Shown here: one piece after another, positions 10,293-19,027 of the stretch
Layout of the letters: each line of letters begins with the position of its first letter
How positions within the stretch are numbered: the first letter of the stretch is position 1
From: Qaidamihabitans albus
GTDB taxonomy: Bacteria; Actinomycetota; Actinomycetes; Mycobacteriales; Pseudonocardiaceae
Length of the DNA stretch: 64,000 nucleotides
Assembly (NCBI RefSeq): GCF_016464705.1
Contig: NZ_JAEHOB010000007.1
Coordinates: forward strand, 186,001-250,000
Reading direction: 5' to 3'
Program-made: the position numbers and the translations under genes
Notes under the pieces: model-generated
The model's database searches: none
What the model was told of the DNA's origin: nothing
Seen by the model: the letters and a program-made list of their open reading frames with translations, nothing else

Positions 10293-11513
10293 ATGCCAGA
10301 AGCCGTCATCGTCGCCGCAGCTCGCTCGCCCATCGGACGGGCGGGCAAGGGATCGCTGGTGGACATGCGCCCCGACGATCTCGCCACCCAGATGGTCCGT
10401 GCGGCACTCGACAAGGTTCCCCAGCTCGACCCGGCCGACATCGACGACCTGATGCTCGGCTGCGGCCTGCCCGGCGGCGAGTCGGGTTTCAACATGGGCC
10501 GCGTCGTCGCCGTGGAGCTGGGCTACGACCACCTTCCCGGGTGCACGATCACCCGGTACTGCTCGTCGAGCCTGCAGACCACGCGGATGGCGCTGCACGC
10601 GATCAAGGCGGGCGAGGGTGACGTGTTCATCTCCGCCGGGGTCGAGGCCGTCTCGCGGTTCGCGAAGGGCAGCTCGGACTCCTGGCCGGACACCCACAAC
10701 CCGCTCTTCGCCGACGCCGAGGCCCGCACGGCCGCGACCGCGGAGCAGGGCGCCGACTCGTGGACCGATCCGCGGGAGAACGGCCGGCTGCCCGACGTCT
10801 ACATCGCGATGGGGCAGACCGCCGAGAACCTGGCCCGGGTGAAGAACATCTCCCGCGCGGAGATGGACGAGTACGGCGTGCGCTCACAGAACCTCGCCGA
10901 GAAGGCCATCGCGGACGGCTTCTGGGCCAAGGACATCACCCCGGTGACGCTGCCCGACGGCAGCACGGTGGAGAAGGACGACGGTCCGCGGGCCGGGGTC
11001 ACGCTGGAGGGCGTCTCCGGCCTCAAGCCGGTGTTCCGCCCCGACGGCCGCGTGACCGCCGCCAACGCGTGCCCGCTCAACGACGGCGCCGCGGCACTTG
11101 TCGTCATGAGTGACACGAAGGCCCGCGAGCTCGGCATCACGCCGCTCGCGCGGGTGGTGTCCACCGGCGTGTCCGGGCTCTCGCCGGAGATCATGGGCTA
11201 CGGACCGGTCGAGGCGTCGAAGCAGGCGCTGGAGCGGGCCGGGATGTCCATCGGCGACATCGACCTGGTCGAGATCAACGAGGCGTTCGCCGCGCAGGTC
11301 ATCCCGTCCTACCGGGACCTGGGCATCGACATCGAGAAGCTCAACGTCAACGGCGGGGCGATCGCCGTCGGCCACCCGTTCGGCATGACCGGCGCCCGGA
11401 TAACCTCGACGCTGCTGAACTCGCTGCAGCACCACGACAAGCAGTTCGGCCTGGAGACCATGTGCGTCGGCGGCGGCCAGGGCATGGCCATGGTGCTCGA
11501 ACGCCTCAGCTGA
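10293..11513 (+). CDS. Acetyl-CoA C-acyltransferase (thiolase)
   Basis: A 406-residue thiolase. The acyl-accepting Cys90 lies in TRYCSSSLQT, His361 in AVGHPFGMTG and the second catalytic Cys391 in ETMCVGGGQG; NEAFA is also present. The enzyme cleaves 3-ketoacyl-CoA with CoA, or condenses acetyl-CoA. A nearby FadA3 homologue (Rv1074c) occurs in the matching M. tuberculosis region, which favours a beta-oxidation role; chain-length preference is unknown. The AAGGAG ribosome binding site is at 10279-10284. A palindromic possible operator precedes it and a family A palindrome follows eight bases after the stop. Confidence 0.95.
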   Translation: MPEAVIVAAARSPIGRAGKGSLVDMRPDDLATQMVRAALDKVPQLDPADIDDLMLGCGLPGGESGFNMGRVVAVELGYDHLPGCTITRYCSSSLQTTRMALHAIKAGEGDVFISAGVEAVSRFAKGSSDSWPDTHNPLFADAEARTAATAEQGADSWTDPRENGRLPDVYIAMGQTAENLARVKNISRAEMDEYGVRSQNLAEKAIADGFWAKDITPVTLPDGSTVEKDDGPRAGVTLEGVSGLKPVFRPDGRVTAANACPLNDGAAALVVMSDTKARELGITPLARVVSTGVSGLSPEIMGYGPVEASKQALERAGMSIGDIDLVEINEAFAAQVIPSYRDLGIDIEKLNVNGGAIAVGHPFGMTGARITSTLLNSLQHHDKQFGLETMCVGGGQGMAMVLERLS

Positions 11514-11521
11514 GCACGCCC

Positions 11522-11567
11522 CTCGTGAGTGGCTACGCGAGTTAGAACTCGCGTAGCCACTCACGAG
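11522..11567. repeat. Family A palindrome, perfect copy
   Basis: Two 22-base arms (11522-11543 and 11546-11567) are exact reverse complements around AG. The outer part reads CTCGTGAGTG and the centre CGAGTTAGAACTCG. It lies between the convergent thiolase and the LppU-like gene ends and probably also terminates transcription. Confidence 0.93.
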
Positions 11568-11576
11568 CGTTGGGTA

Positions 11577-12341
11577 TCAGGCGACGCTGGGTTCCCTGGC
11601 GCAGAGGACGGTGGGCGGGTCGGAGTAGACGACCGGGAACGTCGCCTCGGTGTCGGCACACGCGGCTTCCGGGCTGGTCTGCCCCTCGACGACCTTGAGG
11701 AACTCGACCTCCGCGCCGGGATCGGTGCACGCCACCCGCGAGTACCCCGCCGTGGGGGAGCTGACGTCCGCGAAGCAGTCGCCCTCCCTGGCGTTGATCA
11801 TCAGGCAGAAGGTGTCCCCGCCCTCGTAGGAGATGTGGTCGTAGTCGCCCTCGGGGCAGTTGCCGTTCTCGCCGTCGACCTTGACCGCGACCTTGACGGT
11901 CGCGTCCTCGGCGTCACAGCTCACCTTGCTCGGCTGCTTGTCGGTGTCCGAGGAGAACTCCGGGACGTCGAGACAGTCGCCGACCTCGGCGTTCCACGCG
12001 GAGTTCTTGAACAGCTGCACGCCGGCGAGCGCGGCCGCGCCGACCACGAGGACGAGCAGCACGGGAAGGCCGATCTTCAGCCAGAGCAGCTTCTTCTTCG
12101 GCGGCTGCGGCCCGCCGGGCGGTGGCCCGAACCCGAGCTGGGGCTGGCCGTACGGCGGCTGCCCGTACGGTGGCGGCTGCTGCCCCGGTGGCGGCCCGTA
12201 CGGCGGCGGTCCCGGGGGCAGCTGCTGGCCTGGCGGCGGCCCGTACGGCGGCGGTCCTGCCGGTGGCGGCCCACCCGGCGGTGTCCCGTACGGGTTCGGC
12301 GAGCCGGGCTCGGGCTGACCGGGCGGGGGCGGAACCGACAC
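11577..12341 (-). CDS. Proline-rich single-pass membrane protein with extracytoplasmic Cys-rich domain (LppU-like)
   Basis: Of 254 residues, about 1-75 are a P/G/Q/Y-rich cytoplasmic segment built on PPYGPPPGQ units. KKKLLWLK then leads into one transmembrane helix at about 83-103. The remaining ~150 residues are outside and carry eight cysteines (GDCLDV, SCDAED, NCPEGDY, FCLMIN, DCFADV, ACTDPG, ACADTE, LCAREP). The domain resembles actinobacterial LppU/SCO-type secreted domains of unknown role. A GTG at 12341 (preceded by GAGG) was chosen over a GTG four codons upstream at 12353. A terminator and the Bax-inhibitor gene lie upstream. Confidence 0.78.
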   Translation of the reverse strand: MSVPPPPGQPEPGSPNPYGTPPGGPPPAGPPPYGPPPGQQLPPGPPPYGPPPGQQPPPYGQPPYGQPQLGFGPPPGGPQPPKKKLLWLKIGLPVLLVLVVGAAALAGVQLFKNSAWNAEVGDCLDVPEFSSDTDKQPSKVSCDAEDATVKVAVKVDGENGNCPEGDYDHISYEGGDTFCLMINAREGDCFADVSSPTAGYSRVACTDPGAEVEFLKVVEGQTSPEAACADTEATFPVVYSDPPTVLCAREPSVA

Positions 12342-12434
12342 CAGGAACCTCACACAGATCTCAGGCGAAAGGGACGCCCGCCATCTAACACGCCGTGATC
12401 ACACCGGCGTTCATTGACCCGTTCGGCCGAGCGC

Positions 12435-12464
12435 GAAAGGCGCCCGGCCGGCCGGGCGCCTTTC
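12435..12464 (-). terminator. Perfect palindromic terminator after the Bax-inhibitor-like gene
   Basis: A continuous 30-base palindrome (arms 12435-12449 and 12450-12464) begins GAAAGG and ends CCTTTC, 28 bases after the minus-strand stop at 12492. Its high GC and U-like ends are those of a strong terminator. Confidence 0.8.
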
Positions 12465-12491
12465 ACATCGTCGAACTACCTCAGGCCGACG

Positions 12492-13322
12492 CTACTCACT
12501 ATTCAGCGCGGCGAGCAGCCGGACCATCTCCAGGTACAGCCAGACCAGCGTGGTCATCAGGCCGAAGGCCGCGAACCAGGCCCACTTCGACGGCATGCCG
12601 TCGCGGATCATCCGGTCGGCCATGTCGAAGTCGAGCAGGAGCATGAACGCCGCGATACCGATGAACAGCAGGCTGATGCCGATCGCGAGCGGGCCCGTGC
12701 CGCGGATACCGATCCCCTCGCCGTTGAACATGCCGACGACGAGGTTCACCAGCATCAGCATGAACGCGCCCGCGGCGGCGCCGATGACCCACTTGGTCAG
12801 CTTCGGCGTCACCTTCACGGCACCGGTCTTGTAGACCACCAGCATCGCGATGAACACGAGGCCGGTCCCCAGGATCGCCTGCAGGGCGAGCGGCTGGCCG
12901 GGCGAGACGAAGCTCTGGAACACGCCGGTGAACGCACCGAGGAAGACACCCTCGGCTGCCGAGTAGGCAAGCGTGAGCGGACCGCTCGCCTTCTGCTTGA
13001 AGATGATGAACAGCGACAGGCCCAGCCCGACGAGCATGCCGATGATCAGCGCGCCGAAGACGGCGCCCATCGACCCCGCGGCCAGCTGTGACTGGGCCCA
13101 GATCGCGGTGGGCGCGCCGGTCAGCAGCGCGGTCCCGATGCACGCGCCGGTCTTCATGACGACGTCGTCGACCGTCATCGGCCGATCGGCCGCACCTGCC
13201 GGAGCCTGGGGCTTTCCGTACCCGGGCACACCGCCCTGCGGCTGGTTGAAGCCCGCGTACCCGCCGCCCGCCGCGGCGCCCCGCGGCAGGTTACGGAAAG
13301 CGGGGTTGCTAGAGGTTCGCAC
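12492..13322 (-). CDS. Bax inhibitor-1 / YccA family membrane protein
   Basis: The 276-residue protein has a Gly/Pro-rich N-terminus of about 45 residues, then seven likely transmembrane helices from about residue 58 to 272. The C-terminal pattern LLLDFDMADRMIRDGMPSKWAWFAAFGL matches the bacterial BI-1 family with its conserved acidic residues. Family members act as pH-sensitive calcium leak channels or protease-associated proteins in other bacteria; the role here is unknown. The GTG start is clear because AGGAGGATCAG precedes it directly. Confidence 0.92.
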   Translation of the reverse strand: MRTSSNPAFRNLPRGAAAGGGYAGFNQPQGGVPGYGKPQAPAGAADRPMTVDDVVMKTGACIGTALLTGAPTAIWAQSQLAAGSMGAVFGALIIGMLVGLGLSLFIIFKQKASGPLTLAYSAAEGVFLGAFTGVFQSFVSPGQPLALQAILGTGLVFIAMLVVYKTGAVKVTPKLTKWVIGAAAGAFMLMLVNLVVGMFNGEGIGIRGTGPLAIGISLLFIGIAAFMLLLDFDMADRMIRDGMPSKWAWFAAFGLMTTLVWLYLEMVRLLAALNSE

Positions 13323-13618
13323 CTGATCCTCCTGGATCTCCCTGGCACTTGCTGTGGGTACAACGACCGCTCATGCCGGCCGGTTCCCGTCCGTAAAGGC
13401 AACTTTACTCACACTGATCCCGGGCAGTGTGGACCCGCGTCAGGATGACACGCCGCGACCGCTCGTCCTACGTCCACCCACTGGCCTATTGCCCCGTTCA
13501 TACCGTTCGCGCGACTCTCACCAGGCGTATTCGGTTCGTCACCGAACGCGCGTCGGGGATCTCATCGTTCGTGTGCGGCCACGCCGCGCGCGGTTCCCCA
13601 CGGGAGGGAAAGGGACGC
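13323..13618. other. Divergent intergenic region, no gene seen
   Basis: These 296 bases separate the Bax-inhibitor-like gene from the 59-residue ORF and sortase. They should hold both promoters. I see no hairpin, tRNA or convincing small ORF with a ribosome binding site. Confidence 0.5.
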
Positions 13619-13798
13619 ATGGGGCGAACGACGCGGCTGGTCACGGCCTTGCGCCTGCCTGCGGTCTGCCTGCTCGGCGGCGAGCACGTGTTCTGTGTCT
13701 CCTTCGCGCTGCAGGCGCCGTACACCGGCGAGGTGTACGAACCGGGCGAGGAACTGCTCACCGGATGGGCCGCCCGGCGACGGCTCACCGGGCGGTGA
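13619..13798 (+). CDS. 59-residue protein coupled to sortase, function unknown
   Basis: An ATG at 13619 follows GGAGGGAAAGGG. It encodes 59 residues with a hydrophobic middle (VTALRLPAVCLLGGEHVFCVSFALQAP) containing two cysteines, and a tail rich in Glu and Arg. The stop lies two bases before the sortase ATG, which itself has little ribosome binding site, so translation is probably coupled. I recognise no family. It might be a small membrane partner of the sortase. Confidence 0.55.
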   Translation: MGRTTRLVTALRLPAVCLLGGEHVFCVSFALQAPYTGEVYEPGEELLTGWAARRRLTGR

Positions 13799-13800
13799 CG

Positions 13801-14538
13801 ATGCGGCCGGGGCGAGGCCGGGCGCGGGCCTACCTGCTGGGCGCGGCCGGCCTGCTCGTCGCCGAGCTGGCCGTGACCGGTGTACTGCTGCTCCCGCCGG
13901 CGACGGCACCGACCGTGGTGGCGGGTGTCGCCGAGCCCGCGCCGGTCGCCACGCAGCCGGGACGGCGGGTCGTCCCGCCGGCCCCGCCGCCGGAGCCCGC
14001 GGCCGAGCGGGCACCGGCGACGCGACGGTCACCCACCGGGACGGCCGCACCGGCCGACGCACCGGCGCCCGCCACGCTGCCTGGCGACGAATCACCGGGC
14101 CGCCCGCCGGGCACCATCCGGCTTCCCGACGGCGGCACCGCGAGGCTCGTGCGCGGGGAGGTCGGGCCGGACGCGGTGCTCCCGGTGCCGGACGATCTCG
14201 GAGAAGCCACCTGGTGGGGCGCCGGCGTCGGCGCGCCCGGCGGGGCGAGCGTGTTCGCCGGCCACGTCGACTGGAACGGGCGCACCGGGCCGTTCGCGGA
14301 GCTGTGGGCCGCCCGGATCGGCGAGCGGGTCACCGTCGTCGACGAGGCGGGCACGGCATGGAACTACGACATCACCCGGATCGTCACGCTGGCCAAGGAC
14401 GAGCTGCCCGCCAGGGCAGGTGAGCTGTTCGGCCAGAGCGGCCCGCACCGCATCGTGCTGGTCACCTGCGGCGGTCGCTGGCTCGGCGGCACCACCGGCT
14501 ACGCCGAGAACCGGGTCGTGCTCGCCGAGCCGGGGTGA
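13801..14538 (+). CDS. Class F sortase
   Basis: The 245-residue protein has an N-terminal membrane anchor (about 10-32), a Pro/Ala/Thr-rich linker to about residue 100, and a sortase domain. Catalytic residues are visible: His155 (FAGHVDW), Cys223 (LVTCGG) and Arg238 (NRVVL). Class F sortases are common in actinobacteria and their substrates are poorly known. The ATG at 13801 follows the 59-residue ORF by two bases. No LPXTG-type substrate gene lies within the window, so it may act on proteins encoded elsewhere. Confidence 0.93.
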   Translation: MRPGRGRARAYLLGAAGLLVAELAVTGVLLLPPATAPTVVAGVAEPAPVATQPGRRVVPPAPPPEPAAERAPATRRSPTGTAAPADAPAPATLPGDESPGRPPGTIRLPDGGTARLVRGEVGPDAVLPVPDDLGEATWWGAGVGAPGGASVFAGHVDWNGRTGPFAELWAARIGERVTVVDEAGTAWNYDITRIVTLAKDELPARAGELFGQSGPHRIVLVTCGGRWLGGTTGYAENRVVLAEPG

Positions 14539-14567
14539 GCATCGCCGAACACCGGCGCGGGGATTCG

Positions 14568-14593
14568 ACACGTGCGGCAGAATTGCCGCGTGT
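14568..14593. terminator. Imperfect hairpin after sortase
   Basis: ACACG-CGGCA (14568-14579, with a two-base TG bulge) pairs with TGCCGCGTGT at 14584-14593 around GAAT, 29 bases after the sortase stop and 38 before the next ATG. It could be a terminator or an operator for the downstream gene. Confidence 0.35.
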
Positions 14594-14631
14594 TGCTCTG
14601 TCTCGATCCACGGCGGTGAAGGGGTAAGCCA

Positions 14632-16626
14632 ATGGCCACCTATCTCGTGACCGGGGCGACCGGACTGATCGGACGTCATTTCACCCGGCTGCTGCTCGAA
14701 CGTGCGGACACCGAGCGGGTGACCCTGCTCGTCCGCGAACGCTCCCGGGAGCGCCTGGCCACGCTGGTGCAGGAGTGGCCGCATCCGGAGAAGGTCACGC
14801 TGGTGCCCGGCGACCTCGGCGAGGAGGCCCTCGGGGTCGACCCGCCCACCCGTGAGGAGCTGCGGGGACGGGTGGACCACGTCGTGCACCTCGCCGCGCT
14901 CTACGACCTGACCGCCGACGACGAGGTGAGCATCAGGGCCAACGTGGAGGGCACCCGGCACGTCATCGAGCTGGCCGCGGACCTCGGCGCCCGCTGCCTG
15001 CACCACGTGTCGTCGGTCGCGGTCGCCGGTGACTACGCGGGCATCTTCACCGAGGAGATGTTCGACGCGGGCCAGCGCCTGGTCACGCCGTACCACCGCA
15101 CGAAGTTCGAGGCGGAGCGGCTGGTCCGCGAGCAGCAGGAGGTGCCGTGGCGGGTGTACCGCCCCGCCGTCGTCGTCGGGCACTCGGAGACCGGCGAGAT
15201 GGACAAGATCGACGGCCCCTACTACCTCTTCAACGCGATCAGCCGCCTCGCGGCGCTGCCGAACGTGCCGGTCGTCGGACCGGACATCGGCGACACCAAC
15301 GTCGTACCGGTCGACTACGTCGCGAAGGCGATGCTCGAACTGGTGACAAGGGACGGTCTCGACGGCCGCGCGTTCCACCTGGTCAACCCGGAACCGCAGC
15401 CGGTGGCTGCGGTCTACAACGCGTTCGCCAGGGCGGCCGGCGCCCCGACGATCGACCTCGAACTCGGCGAGGGCATCTCCCGCCGCGTGGTGAACCTGGT
15501 GCGCCTGAGCGAGCACGTACCGGGTGTCACGATCGCGCGCGATGCCGTGTTCGAGCGGCTCGGCATTCCGCCGGTGCTGCTGGAGACGCTGACGTTTCCC
15601 GCCGTGTTCGCCTCCGCCGCGACCCGCAGGGAGCTGGCCGGGTCCGGAGTGGACGTGCCGCCGCTGGAGCGCTACGCCCCGGCGCTGTGGCGGTACTGGC
15701 GTGAGCACCTGGACCCCTTCCGCGCGCGCAAGCACGGCCCGCGGGGTGAGCTGGACGGCCGCCGGGTCGTGATCACCGGCGCCTCGTCGGGGATCGGGCG
15801 CTCGACCGCACTGCGGATCGCCGCCGAGGGCGCGGTGCCGCTGCTCGTCGCGCGCAGGCGGCACGAGCTGGAGGAGGTGCGCGACGAGATCATCGCCGCG
15901 GGCGGGCAGGCCTCGGTCTACCCTGCGGACCTCACCGACGAGGAGTCGGTGCGCAAGATCGTCGACGCCATGCTCGCCGACCACGGCAGGGTGGACATGC
16001 TGGTGAACAACGCAGGCCGCTCGATCCGCCGGTCGGTGAAGCTCTCCTTCGACCGCTTCCACGACTTCGAGCGGGCGATGGCGATCAACTACTTCGGCGC
16101 GGTGCGGCTGATCGTCGCGCTGCTGCCGCACATGACCGAGCGCAAGTACGGGCACATCGTGAACGTGTCCTCGATCGGCGTGCAGGGCATCGCGCCACGG
16201 TTCTCCGCGTACGTGGCCTCGAAGGCCGCGCTCGACTACTTCAGCAAGATCGTGGCCACCGAGACGCACGGCGACGGGATCACGTTCACAACGATCCACA
16301 TGCCACTCGTGCGCACCCCGATGATCCGGCCGACCAAGATCTACGACGCGTTCCCCACGAAGTCGCCGGAGCAGGCCGCCGACATGGTGGTCCGTGCGCT
16401 CAAGGACAAGCCGAAGCACATCGGCACCCCCGAGGGCTACCTGATCCAGGCCGCCTACGCGCTCGCGCCCGGCCTGGTGGACGCCATCGCCTACCAGGGG
16501 TATCGGGTCTTCCCCGACTCGGCGGCGGCGGGCGGCAGCGGCGGCCTCCGGATCGGCAAGGGAGACCGGCACCTGTCCAGGGCCGCGACCGCGCTCGTGA
16601 AGCTCACCCGGGGCTTCCACTGGTGA
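14632..16626 (+). CDS. Two-domain SDR protein, AcrA1-like (fatty acyl-CoA reductase type)
   Basis: The 664-residue protein is a fusion of two Rossmann enzymes. Residues 1-360 are an extended SDR/male-sterility-type domain (TGATGLIGRHF, HLAALYDL, catalytic YHRTK). Residues about 378-640 are a classical SDR (TGASSGIGRS, NNAGRS, SSIGVQGIAPRFSAYVASK). This layout and size match M. tuberculosis AcrA1 (Rv3391) and related acyl-CoA reductases, which reduce an acyl-CoA to aldehyde or alcohol with NADPH in lipid metabolism. Substrate is unknown. AAGGGG precedes the ATG. Neighbours do not define a pathway. Confidence 0.87.
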   Translation: MATYLVTGATGLIGRHFTRLLLERADTERVTLLVRERSRERLATLVQEWPHPEKVTLVPGDLGEEALGVDPPTREELRGRVDHVVHLAALYDLTADDEVSIRANVEGTRHVIELAADLGARCLHHVSSVAVAGDYAGIFTEEMFDAGQRLVTPYHRTKFEAERLVREQQEVPWRVYRPAVVVGHSETGEMDKIDGPYYLFNAISRLAALPNVPVVGPDIGDTNVVPVDYVAKAMLELVTRDGLDGRAFHLVNPEPQPVAAVYNAFARAAGAPTIDLELGEGISRRVVNLVRLSEHVPGVTIARDAVFERLGIPPVLLETLTFPAVFASAATRRELAGSGVDVPPLERYAPALWRYWREHLDPFRARKHGPRGELDGRRVVITGASSGIGRSTALRIAAEGAVPLLVARRRHELEEVRDEIIAAGGQASVYPADLTDEESVRKIVDAMLADHGRVDMLVNNAGRSIRRSVKLSFDRFHDFERAMAINYFGAVRLIVALLPHMTERKYGHIVNVSSIGVQGIAPRFSAYVASKAALDYFSKIVATETHGDGITFTTIHMPLVRTPMIRPTKIYDAFPTKSPEQAADMVVRALKDKPKHIGTPEGYLIQAAYALAPGLVDAIAYQGYRVFPDSAAAGGSGGLRIGKGDRHLSRAATALVKLTRGFHW

Positions 16627-16705
16627 CGAGAAAATCGTGAGCGAAGTCGGGCAAAGACCCCAGGCCTGGCGGCGATAACGCACCGTGCGCGGGTACGGTC
16701 ATGAC

Positions 16706-17647
16706 ATGGCTTCCGAGCGAGACAACGGTCTTCTGCCGCTGCGACGGGAATTCAGCCAGGCCTGGCACGGGTTCGACCGCAACCAGGTCCTGCAGTACGT
16801 CGACCACATCGAGACGCAGCTGCGGCGGCTCATGTCCGATCGCGACTCGGCGCGCGCCCAGATCAACACGGTGTCCCGGGAGCTGGACAACGCTCGCCGG
16901 GAGATCAACAAGCTGCACGACCGGATCGAGGAGCTGAAGAAGCCGCCGGAGCGGATCGAGGACCTCGACGAGCGGATGCAGCGCACCGTCCGGCTGGCGA
17001 ACGCGCGCGCGGAGGAGATCATCGCCCGCGCGCAGGAGGGCGCCGAGAAGCACTGGGCCGAGAGCAGCACGGTCTCGGACAAGCTGCACCAGCGGTACAT
17101 GAAGCTGCTGGAGACGCTCGACGGTCATGCCGACGCGTTGCAGCGCGAGCACGAGGAGGCGCTCGCCTCGACCAAGGCCGAGGTGGAGAAGATGACCACC
17201 GAGGCCGTGCGGCGGCGGGAACGGCTCGACAGCGAGGCGGAGAACAGGCGCCGCACGATCGAGCGTGAGTTCGACGCGAAGATGACCGCGGAGCGCAACG
17301 CCCTCGACAAGTACATCGCCGACCAGAAGACCGCGAGCAAGAACCAGGCCGAGCGGCGGATCTCGGAGGCCACGACGGAGGCCAAGCGGCTGGTCGACGA
17401 GGCCGGCGCGGAGGCCGAGCGCATCCTCGACGAGGCGAAGGCCGAGGCAGAGCGCCGCACTACCGAGGCGAACGACACGGTGGAGCGGCTGGCGCGGATC
17501 CGCGAGGAGGCGCGCGCCCGGCTCAAGGAGGCCGACAAGGTGCTGAAGGAGGGCGAGTCGGCGCTCGTGCCGGTGCAGGACGAGGACGCCGACATCGCCG
17601 ACCTGCCCGCCTCGCAGGAGCACGACGGGGTGCGGCTGCGCGCCTAG
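16706..17647 (+). CDS. DivIVA/Wag31-like coiled-coil protein
   Basis: Residues 14-45 (LRREFSQAWHGFDRNQVLQYVDHIETQL) look like the DivIVA N-terminal membrane-binding and dimer motif. Almost all of residues 30-290 are highly charged heptad-rich coiled coil (Ala/Glu/Arg), followed by an acidic tail. Such proteins mark poles or septa or organise envelope synthesis in actinobacteria; which of these applies is unknown. The ATG at 16706 has no ribosome binding site, but TACGGT lies at 16694-16699, six bases upstream, suggesting leaderless transcription. An ATG seven codons upstream is less likely. It is convergent with the amidase, with a hairpin between. Confidence 0.85.
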   Translation: MASERDNGLLPLRREFSQAWHGFDRNQVLQYVDHIETQLRRLMSDRDSARAQINTVSRELDNARREINKLHDRIEELKKPPERIEDLDERMQRTVRLANARAEEIIARAQEGAEKHWAESSTVSDKLHQRYMKLLETLDGHADALQREHEEALASTKAEVEKMTTEAVRRRERLDSEAENRRRTIEREFDAKMTAERNALDKYIADQKTASKNQAERRISEATTEAKRLVDEAGAEAERILDEAKAEAERRTTEANDTVERLARIREEARARLKEADKVLKEGESALVPVQDEDADIADLPASQEHDGVRLRA

Positions 17648-17662
17648 TTCGCGCCGACGTGC

Positions 17663-17700
17663 CCCGATGCGGCATTGGTCGCACCCGATGCCGCATTGGG
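17663..17700. repeat. Family B-like hairpin between convergent genes
   Basis: Arms 17663-17678 and 17685-17700 (16 bases) pair fully with two G-U wobbles around a six-base loop. The motif GCATTGGG resembles the ends of the perfect palindrome at 42347-42395. It lies between the DivIVA-like gene and the amidase, consistent with a two-way terminator. Confidence 0.7.
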
Positions 17701-17707
17701 ACCTGCG

Positions 17708-19027
17708 CTAGCCGTTTCCGAGCCGTTCCAGTTCCGCCGCGAGCCCGAGCAGGGTGCTCTCCCCGCCGCGGGCGGCCACGAGCTGCACGCCGATCGGCAG
17801 GCCGTCCGGGCGCCGGCCCGCGGGCACCGACATCGCCGGGAACCCGGCGAGGTTCCACAGCCCGGCGAACCCGGCGAGCCCGATGGAGGGCAGCGCGTTG
17901 GCGGCCCACGACCGCGCGTGCCAGCGAGCGGCCTTCGGCGGCAGGGTCGCCAGCATGGGGGTCACCAGGACGTCGTGCGTGGTGAAGAACTCCTCTGCCC
18001 TGCTGGTCCATTCCCGCGCCGTGCGCTCACGCACGAGCCCGGCCCGGCGGACGGCGTCACCCGCGCGCACGTGGGCGCGGGTCCGCGGCTGGAGCTTCGC
18101 CCTGTCGAAGGACTCGGCCTGCTCGGCCGGTCCGGCGACCCAGCGGGTCAGCAGTCCGGCCGGGGCGGCGGCACCGTAGCGTGGCGAGGCGGCGCTCACC
18201 CGGTGCCCGGCGCCCGCGAGCAGTTCACCGACCCGCTCGGCGGCCGCGCGCAGCGGCCTCGGCACGGGCGCGCGGGTGAGCGGCACCCGCGAGGACACCG
18301 CGATCCGCACCGGGCCGGGCGTGGCCGTGCCTGCGAGGTCCGGGCGGTCGGCGAGCACGGCGAGCAGGGACGCGGCATCGGCCGCCGTGGTGGCCAGCGC
18401 ACCGTGGGTGGACATCCCGAACCAGTGCGGCCCCGAGGTGTCGACGATCACGTCCCGGCCCGGCTTGATACCGAACAGGCCGCACATCGCGGCGGGCAGC
18501 CGGACGGAGCCGAGGCCGTCGGTACCGTGCGCCATCGGCACGAACCCGGCGGCGACGGCGGCCGCGCTGCCACCGGACGAGCCACCGGCCGTGTACGCAG
18601 GTTGCCGCGGGTTGCGCGTGATGCCGTCCGGTGTGTCGGTCATCGGCCACGCGCACAGCTCGGGCACCCGCGTGATTCCGACGATCACCGCGCCTGCCGC
18701 GCGCAGCCGCCGCACCACGTCGTGGTCGGCGGTGGCGGCCGGCGGGCCGGCCGCCCGCGAGCCCCACTCGACCGTCTCGCCCGCGACCTCCACCACGTCC
18801 TTCACCGCGACCGGCACGCCAGCCAGCGGCAACCGGTCGAGATCGGGCCGTCCGCGCAGCCCCTCGGCCTCGGCGAGCGCCTCGGGCCCGCGCACCCGCC
18901 GGAAGGCGCCGACGATGCCGTCGGCGGCGTCGATCCGCCGCAGCGCGTCCTCCGTGACGCGGACCGGGTCGAGTTCGCCGCGCCGGACGGCCGCCGCGAT
19001 CTCCGCGCCGGTGGGCGTGGCGCTCAT
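17708..19027 (-). CDS. Amidase signature family enzyme
   Basis: The 439-residue product carries the Ser-cisSer-Lys machinery of amidase signature enzymes: Lys in GVPVAVKDV (about 74), the GGSSGGSAAAVAAG loop with the cis-serine (about 150), and the nucleophile in DGLGSVRLPA (about 173). These enzymes hydrolyse C-N amide bonds, and the substrate cannot be read from sequence. It is not a GatA subunit by context (no gatB/gatC). Its ATG overlaps the stop of the upstream PP2C gene by four bases, making it the last gene of the stressosome operon. Confidence 0.92.
   Translation of the reverse strand: MSATPTGAEIAAAVRRGELDPVRVTEDALRRIDAADGIVGAFRRVRGPEALAEAEGLRGRPDLDRLPLAGVPVAVKDVVEVAGETVEWGSRAAGPPAATADHDVVRRLRAAGAVIVGITRVPELCAWPMTDTPDGITRNPRQPAYTAGGSSGGSAAAVAAGFVPMAHGTDGLGSVRLPAAMCGLFGIKPGRDVIVDTSGPHWFGMSTHGALATTAADAASLLAVLADRPDLAGTATPGPVRIAVSSRVPLTRAPVPRPLRAAAERVGELLAGAGHRVSAASPRYGAAAPAGLLTRWVAGPAEQAESFDRAKLQPRTRAHVRAGDAVRRAGLVRERTAREWTSRAEEFFTTHDVLVTPMLATLPPKAARWHARSWAANALPSIGLAGFAGLWNLAGFPAMSVPAGRRPDGLPIGVQLVAARGGESTLLGLAAELERLGNG

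Noticed and set aside
14092-16683. 863-residue minus-strand open frame
   Set aside because: Lies across the well-supported double SDR gene; the translation is a His/Arg/Asp/Val shadow of it.
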